A stretch of DNA of 64,000 nucleotides from an uncultured Pelagibacteraceae bacterium (GCA_902577525.1 CACGZG010000005.1:28494-92493), one strand, 5' to 3'. Shown: positions 9,069 to 20,358, counted from the stretch's first letter. Made by a program: numbers and translations. Notes: generated by a model not told the origin, from the sequence alone.

Positions 9069-10331
9069 ATGAAAATAGCAATTATTGGTAGTGGAGGAAG
9101 AGAACATGCAATCTGTAAAATTCTCAATCGTTCTGAAAAATTAGAAAAAATATTCTGTATACCAGGAAATGCTGGCACTTCATTAATCGCAGAAAATATA
9201 AACTTAAATTTAGAAAATTTTGATGAAATTAAAAACTTTGTACTAAATAATAAAATTGAACTAGTTGTAGTTGGACCTGAAAAACCTCTAGTGGAAGGTA
9301 TTGTAGATTATCTAGAAAGATATGGAATAAAAGTTTTTGGGCCTAATAAATTAGCTTCAAAACTAGAGGGCTCAAAAATTTTTACTAAAAAAATTTGTCA
9401 AAAATTTAATATTCCTACAGCTAAATTTGGAATTTTTGAAAATGAAAAAAATGCATTGGAATTTTTAAAAAAATCGAACCATCCAATTGTAATAAAGGCG
9501 GATAATTTAGCTTCAGGAAAAGGAGTTTATATTTGTGAAAATATTGAAGAATCAAAATTAGCTGTTTTTGAAATATTTAATGGAAAATTTGGACAAGCTA
9601 AGAATGTTTTAATCGAAGAATTTTTAAAAGGTGAGGAAATGAGTTTTTTTGTAATAAGTGATGGTGTCTCAATAAGAAATTTTGGTACGGCTCAAGACCA
9701 TAAACGTGTACTTGATGGAGATAAAGGCAAAAATACAGGAGGTATGGGTGCTTATTCACCATCAAGACTTATGTCAAATGAATTGGAAAACAAGGTGATA
9801 AAAAAAATTATTCAACCTACTCTTAAAGCATTGTTAGATTTAAATACTAAATATAAAGGATTTTTATACGCTGGATTAATGATTGTAAATGATGAACCAT
9901 TTCTAATTGAGTATAACGTTCGTATGGGTGATCCCGAGTGTCAGACAATTCTTCCAAAATTAAAAACTGATTTATTAGAAATACTTTTAGCATGTTGTAA
10001 TAAAAGTCTAAGTAAAACAAATATTGAATGGCAAAATAAAAAAAGTATGTGTGTAGTGTTATGTTCAAATGGGTATCCTGAAAAATTTAAAAAAAATATT
10101 GAAATTAAAAATTTAGATAAAATTAAGTTAGATGAAAATAATTTTTTATTTCATGCAGGTACTATCAATAAAAATGATAAAGTTTTTTCATCAGGTGGGA
10201 GGGTTTTAAATTTTGTATCAATTTCCGATACTTTTGAAGATACTAAAAAAAAAGTATATTCAAAGCTTGATGAACTTAATTGGACTGGTGGATTTTGCAG
10301 AAGAGACATAGGTTACAAAGTTACAAATTAA
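9069..10331 (+). CDS. purD: Phosphoribosylamine-glycine ligase (GARS)
   Basis: A 420-residue ATP-grasp enzyme of de novo purine synthesis that joins phosphoribosylamine and glycine. The N-terminus IAIIGSGGREHAI is diagnostic. The ATP-grasp signatures IKADNLASGKGVYI near 145 and the metal-binding EYNVRMGDPECQ near 282 are intact. Length matches the family. Its TAA overlaps the ATG of rsmD by one base, which links purine synthesis to ribosomal RNA modification on one transcript. Confidence 0.96.
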   Translation: MKIAIIGSGGREHAICKILNRSEKLEKIFCIPGNAGTSLIAENINLNLENFDEIKNFVLNNKIELVVVGPEKPLVEGIVDYLERYGIKVFGPNKLASKLEGSKIFTKKICQKFNIPTAKFGIFENEKNALEFLKKSNHPIVIKADNLASGKGVYICENIEESKLAVFEIFNGKFGQAKNVLIEEFLKGEEMSFFVISDGVSIRNFGTAQDHKRVLDGDKGKNTGGMGAYSPSRLMSNELENKVIKKIIQPTLKALLDLNTKYKGFLYAGLMIVNDEPFLIEYNVRMGDPECQTILPKLKTDLLEILLACCNKSLSKTNIEWQNKKSMCVVLCSNGYPEKFKKNIEIKNLDKIKLDENNFLFHAGTINKNDKVFSSGGRVLNFVSISDTFEDTKKKVYSKLDELNWTGGFCRRDIGYKVTN

Positions 10332-10897
10332 TGAGAATTATATCAGGCAATTTTAAAGGTAAAAAAATTCTTAAACCAAAAGATTTAATTACTAGGCCTC
10401 TAAAAGATTTAACAAAGGAGTCGATATTCAATATCATTAATCATTCAAATAAGTTTTCCATAGATATTCAAAAATCAACTGTGCTTGATTTATTTTCAGG
10501 GGTTGGTTCTTTTGGTATAGAATGCTTATCTCGAGGCGCAAAATACGTAACTTTCGTTGACAATTACAGTGATGTTACAGAAGTTTTAAAAAAAAATCTT
10601 AGTAGTCTAAGCAATATTAATAACTATGAAATTTTGCAAAAAGATATAATTCAGGATTTACAATTTATAAATTTTAAAAAAAAATTTGATATAATTTTTT
10701 TAGATCCACCATATAAATTAAAAGAACTGTCAAAAATATTAAAAAATATTTATGAACAAAAATGTTTAAAGTCAGACGGTATATTAATTATTCATAGGCA
10801 TAAAAAAGAGGTCGATCTACACCCAAAAAAATTCAAAATTATAGAGGAAAAAAAATATGGTATTTCAAAAATTATTTTTGGTTTATTTATTGACTAG
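10331..10897 (+). CDS. rsmD: 16S rRNA m2G966 methyltransferase RsmD
   Basis: A 188-residue protein from ATG 10331; the frame is open upstream inside purD but the typical RsmD N-terminus MRIISGNFKGKKI begins here, and TAATG couples it to purD. It contains the SAM motif VLDLFSGVGSFGIE and the catalytic DPPY motif (FLDPPYK) of N2-guanine methyltransferases. It modifies G966 of 16S rRNA on the assembled small subunit. The last 15 bases overlap the 3' end of the opposing pgi gene. Confidence 0.92.
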   Translation: MRIISGNFKGKKILKPKDLITRPLKDLTKESIFNIINHSNKFSIDIQKSTVLDLFSGVGSFGIECLSRGAKYVTFVDNYSDVTEVLKKNLSSLSNINNYEILQKDIIQDLQFINFKKKFDIIFLDPPYKLKELSKILKNIYEQKCLKSDGILIIHRHKKEVDLHPKKFKIIEEKKYGISKIIFGLFID

Positions 10898-12046
10898 ATA
10901 GTTTTTAGTTTCTTTTTTAATTAATTCTACTGCTGGCTGATCATATGGGTTAATTTTCAAAGCCTTTGCAACTAAAATTGTTTCTAAAATAAAAAAAGTG
11001 AATAACTCTCCAAGAGCCTCTTCATTTTTTTTAAAAATTTGGAAGCTCCTGAACGGTATATTTTTTTTTTTGAAAACTTTTTCTGTTGCTTTTTTCTGAA
11101 ATGACAAAATATCATTTGTACTTATATTCTTTAAATATTTATGACTATTTAATAAAAATTTATCACTTAATTTTGTTGAATCTTTATTAATAAAATTAAA
11201 AAAAGTATAAAAACTTTTTTTTGGCCCATCTAAATATAATTGCATCAAACTATGATTATCCTTAGGCATCAAAGATATATTTGGATATATCCCAGTATCA
11301 TTTTTTCCTAAACTTTCAGCAACTAATTGTTGATACCACTCAAATAATTCTTGTGAATCTTTATCATAATTAATAATTATCGAATTATATTTTTTATTAT
11401 TTATATAAAATATTATATTTGCAGCATTTCTTATAAGCGAATTAACAAAATTTTTATTTTTGATTAAATTGTTAAATTGTTTAAACTTTTTTTCTTTTAA
11501 ACCAAACAGACTGGCAGGTAACATGCCCACTTCTGATAAAACGGAATATCTTCCACCAATAAAATTATTATGATCTATAATTTCAGATTTAAGTTTTTTT
11601 GCTAGAGCTCTCAGATAATTTTCATCATTTTGTGTGATAAATAAATTTTTATCACTTTTTTTTAATAAAATATTAACATTAGAAATCGTTTCAAGAGTGT
11701 TACCTGACTTAGAAACAATTATATTAAAAAAATTTTTAGAATTAGTACTCTTTTTATAAGACTCTAAATTATCTACAAAATACACTTTTTTTTTTATTTT
11801 ATGTTTTAAAAATTTATATATTGCTTTTGTTCCAAGTATCGAGCCACCCATTCCTATTATTCTACAATCAAGTTTATTTTTTATTTTTTTGATAAAATTA
11901 TTGGAATAAGAATAATTGTAATTTGGTTTAAGTGAATTCAAAACTTCATTTTTATTTTCAATTATTTCATAAAAATTTTTTTTTAAAATATTAGATTTTT
12001 TATTCCTATTGAAATTTATAAAAAAAATATTTTTTGTTAAATTCAT
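10883..12046 (-). CDS. pgi: Glucose-6-phosphate isomerase, short form
   Basis: At 387 residues this is clearly shorter than the usual Pgi of about 540. The core is present: GMGGSILGTKAI near 67, the phosphate-binding VSKSGNTLETI near 113, the catalytic glutamate in LVAESLGK near 245, the histidine in DNHSLMQLYLDGP near 265, and the C-terminal PYDQPAVELIKK lysine. It interconverts glucose 6-phosphate and fructose 6-phosphate. The N-terminal region before the first domain is reduced to about 60 residues. It follows the lipoprotein gene with a 4-base overlap. I consider it functional because all catalytic segments are kept. Confidence 0.87.
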   Translation of the reverse strand: MNLTKNIFFINFNRNKKSNILKKNFYEIIENKNEVLNSLKPNYNYSYSNNFIKKIKNKLDCRIIGMGGSILGTKAIYKFLKHKIKKKVYFVDNLESYKKSTNSKNFFNIIVSKSGNTLETISNVNILLKKSDKNLFITQNDENYLRALAKKLKSEIIDHNNFIGGRYSVLSEVGMLPASLFGLKEKKFKQFNNLIKNKNFVNSLIRNAANIIFYINNKKYNSIIINYDKDSQELFEWYQQLVAESLGKNDTGIYPNISLMPKDNHSLMQLYLDGPKKSFYTFFNFINKDSTKLSDKFLLNSHKYLKNISTNDILSFQKKATEKVFKKKNIPFRSFQIFKKNEEALGELFTFFILETILVAKALKINPYDQPAVELIKKETKNYLVNK

Positions 12047-12354
12047 TTTTTTTCAATTTTATCAATAATTGATTTCTCTAAATTATCTTTTGAAATAATA
12101 TTTTTATCAGTTTCAGTCTCACTTAATATTTTAGACAAATCTATAGTCTCTTTTTCTTTTTTGATTTTATTCTTTTCTTTTCTAGGTACTGGTAATTCAG
12201 AATAATCAGGTGGTAATACTAGAGGATTTTTTTTCTCAATCAAAAATTCGTCAGTAGTAGCTTTTTTTTTCATACTTAACGATTCCTTAATGCCTGAACA
12301 AGCTGAAATTAAAAGAAGAGACAATATTGGTAAACAAAATTTAATTATTTTCAT
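12043..12354 (-). CDS. DUF3035 (BamF-like) lipoprotein
   Basis: A 103-residue lipoprotein with a signal peptide and lipobox LISAC (cysteine near residue 19). The segment DEFLIEKKNPLVLPPDYSELPVPR is the hallmark of DUF3035, whose Caulobacter member is BamF, an accessory lipoprotein of the outer-membrane beta-barrel assembly machine. It lies between lspA, the lipoprotein signal peptidase that would mature it, and pgi; it overlaps both by a few bases. The BamF role is inferred from family resemblance. Confidence 0.78.
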   Translation of the reverse strand: MKIIKFCLPILSLLLISACSGIKESLSMKKKATTDEFLIEKKNPLVLPPDYSELPVPRKEKNKIKKEKETIDLSKILSETETDKNIISKDNLEKSIIDKIEKK

Positions 12355-12832
12355 AATTCTTGATCCATAGTTCTTTTATTATTAAAAGCACAACTCCTGA
12401 TGTGATAAATATATCTGCAACATTGAATATAAACCAATGAAAATTTCCAACATGAAAATCTATAAAATCTGGAACCGCTTTGTAATAAAGTCTATCGAAT
12501 AAATTTCCAAATGCACCTCCAATAATGAATATAAATGCAAATTTTTCGTTAAAATTTTCAGATTTAAGCATATAAATTATTAATACAAAAATAACTAATA
12601 TTATAATTAAGGTAATAATTTGATAAATATTTGAGCTACCAAATGAAAACAAGCCAAAAGCAATACCTTCATTCCATATTAAATGGAAATTTATAAAATT
12701 TGAGGAAAAAATTTCAAGTTGATCAAGTTCTTTGGACTTATTGATAATTAATATTTTAGAAATTCTATCTATCAAGAAAATAAAGGATATTGATAAAAAG
12801 ATAAAAATATTTTTTTTAAGATAATTAAGCAT
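12341..12832 (-). CDS. lspA: Lipoprotein signal peptidase (signal peptidase II)
   Basis: A 163-residue inner-membrane aspartyl protease with four predicted membrane segments. The two catalytic aspartates are in GNLFDRL and FNVADIFI near residues 112 and 139, and FHLIWNEGIAFGLF near 50 is also conserved. It cleaves signal peptides of lipoproteins such as the one encoded directly downstream. Its start overlaps the rebuilt ileS stop by 8 bases. Confidence 0.95.
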   Translation of the reverse strand: MLNYLKKNIFIFLSISFIFLIDRISKILIINKSKELDQLEIFSSNFINFHLIWNEGIAFGLFSFGSSNIYQIITLIIILVIFVLIIYMLKSENFNEKFAFIFIIGGAFGNLFDRLYYKAVPDFIDFHVGNFHWFIFNVADIFITSGVVLLIIKELWIKNYENN

Positions 12833-15549
12833 TTTGCGGATGTCTAGTACAAGGATCTGGGCTTATTTTCCAACACACAGGACACTTATCACCTTTAGCT
12901 TTTTTACTGTTTACCACAATATCTACTTTATCATCATAAATAATTTCTGCTTTAGATGTTATACATAATTCAGATAAATCAACATTAGTAAAAATCTTTT
13001 TATAATTATTATTTAATTGAATACTAATTTCAGCTTCTAAACTTGAACCAATTTCTTTATTTGCCCTCTTTTCCTCAATACTTATATTGCAAATATTTCT
13101 AATTTTAATTAACTCTGTCCATTTTTTTTTCTAAATCTTCATTTTTAAATTTTATAGGATAATTCATAAATTTTTCCATATGAATACTTTTATTTTGTTT
13201 TGAAATTAACTGATATATTTCTTCAGTGGTAAAAGAAAGAATAGGTGCAAACCATTTAAGTAGAGAATCTAATAATATTTTTAAAATAATGATACATGAC
13301 TTTCTTTTGTTTGAATTTAAAGAGTCACAATAAAGGGTGTCTTTTCTAATATCAAAATAAAATGCTGATAAGTCTACAGTACAAAAATTTAATAATTCTT
13401 TATAAAGATTATGAAAATCGTAGTTTTTAAAATATTTAATAAATTTTTCATTTAAAGAATAAACTCTATTTAATATAAATCTTTCTAACTCAGGTAAAAT
13501 TGCTAAGTCTAAGCTTTCTAAATCGATATCATCAAATTTATCATTTAGATTTCCTAATAAATATCTAAAAGTATTTCTTATTTTTCTATAAGAGTCTGAA
13601 TGTTGATCTAATATAGAGTAATCTATTCTTAAATCTTCAGCATAATTAGACGAAGCTACCCAAATTCTAAGGATATCTGCTCCATATTTTTTTAAAATAT
13701 CCTCTGGAGCTATTACGTTGCCAAGAGATTTTGACATTTTTAAACCTTTGCCGTCAACTACAAATCCATGAGATAAAATTGACTCGAATGGTGCTTTGCC
13801 CCTGGTGCCACAAGACTGTAATAATGACGAATGGAACCATCCCCTATGCTGATCTGATCCTTCAAGATACATCGACGCGGGCCATTTCAGATCATCTCTT
13901 TTTTCCAAAACAAATGAGTGTGTAGAACCACTATCAAACCATACTTCAACAATATCACTTAATTTATGGTAATCACTTGCTTTATATTTGCTTCCTAAAA
14001 ATTTTTGAGGATCATCAGAAAACCAACAATCAGATCCTTCCTTTTCATAAATTTTTGCAATATTTTCAAATACATCATCATCTACTAAAATTTTGTTATC
14101 TTTTTTATTTACAAAGATAGGCAGTGGAACTCCCCAAACTCTCTGTCTAGAAACGCACCAATCCGGTCTCGTTTCAATCATTGATTTTAATCTTTCCTTA
14201 CCTTTCCTCGGATAAAAAATTGTATCATTAATTGCCTTTAAAGCTTTGCTTCTCAATTTGTGACTTTCCATTGAAATAAACCATTGTGGAGTTGCTCTAT
14301 GAACTAAGGGCGCTTTTGAACGCCAGGAATGTGGGTAAGAATGTACTAGCTCACCATTGGCAAGAAGTTTTTTTTGATTTTTTAGTTTTTCAATTACTAT
14401 AGGATTAGCCTTAAAAATATGAGTCCCTTCAAATAAAATTACATTTTTTGTATACTTTCCATCTCCATCTACAGTCTCAACAGCTTTAATACCATTTTTT
14501 AAACAAAGATTAAAATCATCAGGACCATGGCTTGGAGCACAATGCACTATACCTGTTCCTTGCTCCGTAGTTACAAAACCTGCATCTAAAAGGGGTATAT
14601 TATAATCATAACCTAGCTCAAAAAACGGATGTTTACAAATTGTACCTTTTAATTCTTTTCCCTTAAATTTTTTTAAAGTTTTATAATTTTTTATACTGCA
14701 ATTTTCAATAACAGATTCTAATAAAGCTTCTGCAATAACAATTTTTTTATTCTTGAAGTGATTTTCATCAGTAATTTTAACAACTAAATAATCCAAATTT
14801 TCGTTATATGCCAAAGCTTTATTAGCAGGTATTGTCCAAGGAGTGGTGGTCCAAATAACTATCTCGCTATTATCTAATTCTTTAAGCTTTGATGTTAGTA
14901 CCTCAAACAATGCATAAATAGTATCAGATTTATGATCTTGATATTCAACTTCTGCATCAGCTAATGCAGTTTTTTCTACCGTAGACCAAAGAACTGGCTT
15001 GTATCCTCTGTAAAGACTTCCTTCCTTTAAAAATTTTCCCAGTTCTCTTACAATTTGAGCTTCAGCATCATAACTCATTGTGGAATAATAATTCTCCCAA
15101 TCACCAACAACTCCTAATCTTTTAAATTGGTCTTTGTGTACCTCTATCCATTTTTCTGCAAAAGCTCTACATTCTTTTCTAAATTCAACTATAGGCACTT
15201 CATTTTTATTTTTTTTATTTTTTTTATATTGTTCCTCAATTTTCCATTCTATGGGCAATCCATGACAATCCCAGCCAGGGACATATACAGAATCCTTACC
15301 ATCCATTTGATGGAATTTAACAATTATATCTTTTAAAATTTTATTAAGTGCTGTCCCCATGTGTATGTTGCCATTTGCATAAGGCGGGCCGTCATGTAGA
15401 ACAAACTTTTCTTTACCCTTCCTCGAATTTCTCAGCTCTTGATAAAGGTTTATCTTTTCCCAAAATTTTAAAAATTCAGGTTCCCTTATCGGTAAATTTG
15501 CTTTCATAGGAAAAGCAGTTTTAGGTAAATTAATCTCAAATTTGCTCAT
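12825..15549 (-). CDS. ileS: Isoleucyl-tRNA synthetase, one frameshift near the C-terminus
   Basis: A class I aminoacyl-tRNA synthetase for isoleucine. The HIGH-type motif NIHMG is at 61-65, the KMSKS motif (LKMSKSLGN) near 600, and the CP1 editing domain lies between. As written the frame stops at 13105, giving 814 residues. The change is at the run of nine T (13122-13130; nine A in the coding sense): with eight, the frame continues through LEKKWTELIKIR and a zinc-finger end (KCPVCWK, then DPCTRH) to a TAA at 12825-12827, about 907 residues in all, the normal length. The end then overlaps lspA, as in many bacteria. Confidence 0.9.
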
Positions 15550-16478
15550 TATATTTTCTTTGCTTTCAATAAATCAATTCTAATTTGTTTTTTTAATTGA
15601 TTTATATTTTTAAATTTTTTTTCTTTTCTTATAAATTTAAGAAAATTAATTGTTAAATACTTATTATATAAATTTCCAGAAAAATTAAATAGATGAACTT
15701 CCAATAATATTTTTTTTTGATTAAAAGTAGGTCTATATCCTAAATTTGCTATTCCCTTTATAAACTTTTTATCATTTTGTTTTTTCACTTTAACCGCATA
15801 AACTCCAGGCTTTGCCAAAATATAATCCTTAATATCAATATTTGCAGTTGGGAAACCTATTTTTTTCCCTAATTGTCTACCTTTCTGAACTTTACCCTCA
15901 ATAGACCATTCTCTATTTAAAAATTTATTTGCTTGATTTAATTTGCCATTTTGAAGTAAACGACGAATTAAGGATGATGATATAATTTTTTTATATTTAT
16001 ATAGAGGCTTTGGTTTAATAATTTTGTATTTATATAAATGTTCATATCTTATTAATTGCTTTAAGTTACCTTCCCTTTTATTCCCAAATCTAAAATTATT
16101 ACTAACAAATATAAACTTAGCATTTAATTTTGAACTTAGAACATTTTTAATAAAGCTCGTTGATTTTGTTTTTGAAAATTTTTTATCAAATTTTTTAATA
16201 ACTACAAAATCAACATCAAATCTTTGTAAGAGACTGATTTTTTGTTTTTGATTTGATATTCTAAAATTTTTAAGATCCTTATAAAAAAACATTTTAGGCA
16301 TTGGTTCGAAAGTTAAAACACCAACTTTTAAAGCAAATTTTTTCTTAAAATTTTTTGCTAGTTTAAATAATTTTTGATGTCCTAAATGCAATCCATCAAA
16401 ATTACCTATAAGAATTATTGAACCTCTATGTGTCCTATTAACATTAAAATTTTTATAAATTTTTATTGAATTTACCAT
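15549..16478 (-). CDS. ribF: Bifunctional riboflavin kinase / FAD synthetase
   Basis: A 309-residue enzyme that turns riboflavin into FMN and FAD. The N-terminal adenylyltransferase half has IGNFDGLHLGHQKL near 25-38 and SSSLIRRLLQNGKL near 170; the C-terminal kinase half has GRQLGKKIGFPTANI near 205 and GVYAVKV. The end shares one base with the ileS start (ATG at 15549), so the pair is probably coupled. The ribF-ileS-lspA order is common in proteobacteria. Confidence 0.94.
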   Translation of the reverse strand: MVNSIKIYKNFNVNRTHRGSIILIGNFDGLHLGHQKLFKLAKNFKKKFALKVGVLTFEPMPKMFFYKDLKNFRISNQKQKISLLQRFDVDFVVIKKFDKKFSKTKSTSFIKNVLSSKLNAKFIFVSNNFRFGNKREGNLKQLIRYEHLYKYKIIKPKPLYKYKKIISSSLIRRLLQNGKLNQANKFLNREWSIEGKVQKGRQLGKKIGFPTANIDIKDYILAKPGVYAVKVKKQNDKKFIKGIANLGYRPTFNQKKILLEVHLFNFSGNLYNKYLTINFLKFIRKEKKFKNINQLKKQIRIDLLKAKKI

Positions 16479-17290
16479 TTAAGCTCTGATTGAATATAAT
16501 TACAAATTGCTTCATAGGATTTAGCTGTTTCTTTTATTCCATTTTTTTCTATTTCAAATTTATGAATTCCATTTGATATAATCAATGAATCATAGTTTAG
16601 CAAATTTGCTCCTTTAATGTCAGTATTTAAGTTATCACCTATTGAGAGTACTTTTTTTTCCTTATTATTAATCGATTGATTATAAACTTCAGGGTAAGGT
16701 TTTCCAAAATATAGAACATCTCCTCCCATTTTTTCAAAAACCATTGCCACTGAGCCAGCGCAAAATTCTCTTAAATTACCTCTATCAACAATTAAATCAG
16801 GATTTGTGCAAATCATTTTCTTTTTTAAATGAGGATTTAATAAATCTTTATAATAATTCAAATCTTTATCGTGATCATCGAATAATCCAGTGCATAATAT
16901 ATAATCGCTCTCATCAATATTGTTTGACTTGTTTTTTTCTAAATCCTTAAATAAGTCGAAATCTCTTGGTGGGCCAATATGAAAAAAAAATTTATTTAAA
17001 AAATTTTTTTTCAAGTAATTTAATGCAGCCTCTCCTGAAGTGAAAACATGATCCCTAATTTCCTTCTCCATTCCCATTTTTTCTAAAAAGTTTTTTACTG
17101 AGCTATTTGGTCTAGGCGCGTTCGTAAGAAGAACATAATCTTTTTTTTTTTTTGATATTTGCTTTAAAGCGTTAATGGCCTCATTATGTAAGTTTATACC
17201 ATTGTGGACAACCCCCCATAAGTCTATATAAAATAACTGATAGTTATCAGCGATAGAGCTGAGCCCTTCTTTATCTAAATTTTTTGTCAT
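16472..17290 (-). CDS. HAD-superfamily IIA hydrolase (TIGR01459-like)
   Basis: A 272-residue NagD-type phosphatase. The nucleophile is in [11 protein letters not shown] near residue 24; motif II is VLLTNAPRP, and motif IV is [14 protein letters not shown] near 218. The GxxH replacement of the usual DGV is seen in the alphaproteobacterial TIGR01459 group, found beside ribF or ileS. The substrate is unknown; a phosphorylated cofactor precursor would suit the ribF neighbourhood, but this is speculation. It overlaps ribF by 7 bases and diverges from groESL. Confidence 0.85.
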   Translation of the reverse strand: MTKNLDKEGLSSIADNYQLFYIDLWGVVHNGINLHNEAINALKQISKKKKDYVLLTNAPRPNSSVKNFLEKMGMEKEIRDHVFTSGEAALNYLKKNFLNKFFFHIGPPRDFDLFKDLEKNKSNNIDESDYILCTGLFDDHDKDLNYYKDLLNPHLKKKMICTNPDLIVDRGNLREFCAGSVAMVFEKMGGDVLYFGKPYPEVYNQSINNKEKKVLSIGDNLNTDIKGANLLNYDSLIISNGIHKFEIEKNGIKETAKSYEAICNYIQSELKW

Positions 17291-17359
17291 TAAAATAATC
17301 TATAACCCAAAAAATCCACAAATTCCTTTATTTTTTAACGAACTTATTTCTAACTATAT

Positions 17360-17387
17360 CTTGAAAAACTTTGGTCAATCTCTATAT
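17360..17387 (+). promoter_or_regulatory. Sigma-32 (RpoH)-type promoter of groESL
   Basis: A -35 element CTTGAAA at 17360-17366 is followed after 13 bases by CTCTATAT at 17380-17387, which agrees with the RpoH -10 consensus CCCCATNT at five of the seven fixed bases. It lies 27 bases before the groES start. The small heat-shock gene has the same arrangement with the same spacer, which strengthens both calls. Confidence 0.6.
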
Positions 17388-17414
17388 GAAGTTCATATTT
17401 ATAAAGGAGTATTT

Positions 17415-17705
17415 ATGAAATTTAGACCGTTACATGATCGTGTTCTTATAGAAGTCTTAGATAGCAGTGAGAAAACTGCTGGTGGAATAATCATACCAGA
17501 TACAGCTCAAGAAAAACCTCAAGAAGGTAAAGTGGTAGCTGTTGGAGGTGGTGCAAAAACAGATGATGGAAAAAAAATTCCAATGGATGTAAAAGTTGGT
17601 GATAAAGTCTTATTTGGCAAATGGTCAGGAACTGAAGTCAAGATTGATGGAAAAGAATATAGCATAATGAAAGAGTCTGACATTATGGGTATTTCAAGTA
17701 AGTAA
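17415..17705 (+). CDS. groES: Co-chaperonin GroES (Cpn10)
   Basis: A 96-residue protein from ATG 17415, preceded by an AAAGGAG ribosome binding site at 17403-17409. The open frame reaches further upstream through the promoter, but [13 protein letters not shown] is the canonical GroES start. The mobile-loop segment TAGGIIIPD and the C-terminal [12 protein letters not shown] are present. It caps the GroEL folding chamber. groEL follows after 22 bases with its own strong ribosome binding site. Confidence 0.97.
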   Translation: MKFRPLHDRVLIEVLDSSEKTAGGIIIPDTAQEKPQEGKVVAVGGGAKTDDGKKIPMDVKVGDKVLFGKWSGTEVKIDGKEYSIMKESDIMGISSK

Positions 17706-17709
17706 TTAA

Positions 17710-19389
<1,680 letters not shown>

Positions 19390-19415
19390 TACCTATTAAT
19401 CCCAAATAAAAATTC

Positions 19416-19448
19416 AAAAAGGGCAGTTTTTACTGCCCTTTTTTTTTG
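19416..19448 (+). terminator. Rho-independent terminator after groEL
   Basis: GGGCAGT at 19421-19427 pairs with ACTGCCC at 19432-19438 around a TTTT loop, flanked by an A run before and a run of about ten T after. It is the clearest intrinsic terminator in the window and fits a highly expressed operon. Confidence 0.93.
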
Positions 19449-19486
19449 TTTTAACTAACAATATTTAAAATATTAATAATACCTCT

Positions 19487-20233
19487 ATGAAAATTAAATA
19501 TTACTTAACTTTTAAATTAATTGAAATTTTTCCAAGAATTTTCATAAACCTGATTAATGCTTTGCACAGACAGAAATTAAACCATGCACTAAAATATCTT
19601 AAAAAAAATAAGATAAAAATTAATACAGTTTATGATATTGGTGCTTATAAAGGACACTGGAGCACTTTTTTAAATAAAACCTCCCTTAAAAAAAGCAAAT
19701 TTTATTTATTTGAGGCAAACTCAGAAAATGAAAAATTTCTTAAAAATTTAAATTTTAAATATTTCATATCAATCCTTTCAGACAAAGAAAAAAAAGTCAA
19801 ATTCTATTCAAAGATTTTGGGTGGTGACTCTTATTATTTAGAAAATACAAATTTTTATAATAAAAATTTAGATATAAAAGAAGTTAATACTACTACCTTA
19901 GATCAAATTGTAAAAAAAAATGACATTCCTTTTCCTGATTTTATCAAAATAGATACACAAGGAAGTGAAATAGATATTCTAAAAGGTGGAAATACGATTT
20001 TAAAAAATTGTTCAATAATATATCTTGAGTGCCCGATAATGGAATATAATTTAGGTGCTCCTAGTTTTTCAGAGTATACTAGTTACATGAAAAAAATTGG
20101 ATATTCACCTTATGAAATTTGCGAAATACATCACGTAGATAAAGCATTGGTTCAAATAGATATATTATTTTTAAAAACTTCCATTTTAGAAATGATAAAT
20201 CCTAATAAGAAAATACTAAATATATTTAGGTAA
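19487..20233 (+). CDS. FkbM family methyltransferase
   Basis: A 248-residue SAM-dependent methyltransferase of the FkbM group. The SAM motif VYDIGAYKGHWS is near residue 50, and the family pattern continues with EVNTTTLDQI, then DFIKIDTQGSEIDILKGG near 147 and SIIYLECPI. Relatives methylate sugars of surface polysaccharides or natural products. It stands alone between groEL and typA, followed two bases later by a tiny basic ORF. FkbM genes are common in variable surface-modification sets, so a methylated surface glycan is a reasonable guess. Confidence 0.85.
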   Translation: MKIKYYLTFKLIEIFPRIFINLINALHRQKLNHALKYLKKNKIKINTVYDIGAYKGHWSTFLNKTSLKKSKFYLFEANSENEKFLKNLNFKYFISILSDKEKKVKFYSKILGGDSYYLENTNFYNKNLDIKEVNTTTLDQIVKKNDIPFPDFIKIDTQGSEIDILKGGNTILKNCSIIYLECPIMEYNLGAPSFSEYTSYMKKIGYSPYEICEIHHVDKALVQIDILFLKTSILEMINPNKKILNIFR

Positions 20234-20235
20234 GT

Positions 20236-20358
20236 ATGTCTAAAAGATATAGTGGAAAATCATTTAAAGACTCGAGTGTAAAAAAAAAACCAAAATTTAG
20301 TCTTAAACAAAAAAGAAAAATTAAGAGAGAAAAGCAAAAAAAAATAAATCAACTATAA
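20236..20358 (+). CDS. Hypothetical 40-residue lysine-rich protein
   Basis: Translation from ATG 20236 gives MSKRYSGKSFKDSS followed by a strongly basic tail, with 14 lysines and 3 arginines in 40 residues, and a TAA at 20356-20358. The start lies 2 bases after the FkbM stop, with AGG at 20227-20229 in ribosome-binding position, which suggests coupled translation. No family is recognised. The charge would fit an RNA- or ribosome-binding peptide. It could be a chance frame, because lysine-rich readings are frequent in such DNA. Confidence 0.45.
   Translation: MSKRYSGKSFKDSSVKKKPKFSLKQKRKIKREKQKKINQL

Noticed and set aside
8844..9107. A longer 87-residue form of the DUF2093 protein
   Set aside because: The extra 22 residues would overlap purD and read as a low-complexity tail from an AT repeat; the ATG at 9041 gives the normal family length.
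12833..13104. A separate small gene or a long untranslated gap between lspA and ileS
   Set aside because: The region is the frameshifted C-terminal part of ileS, with its zinc finger in the next frame.
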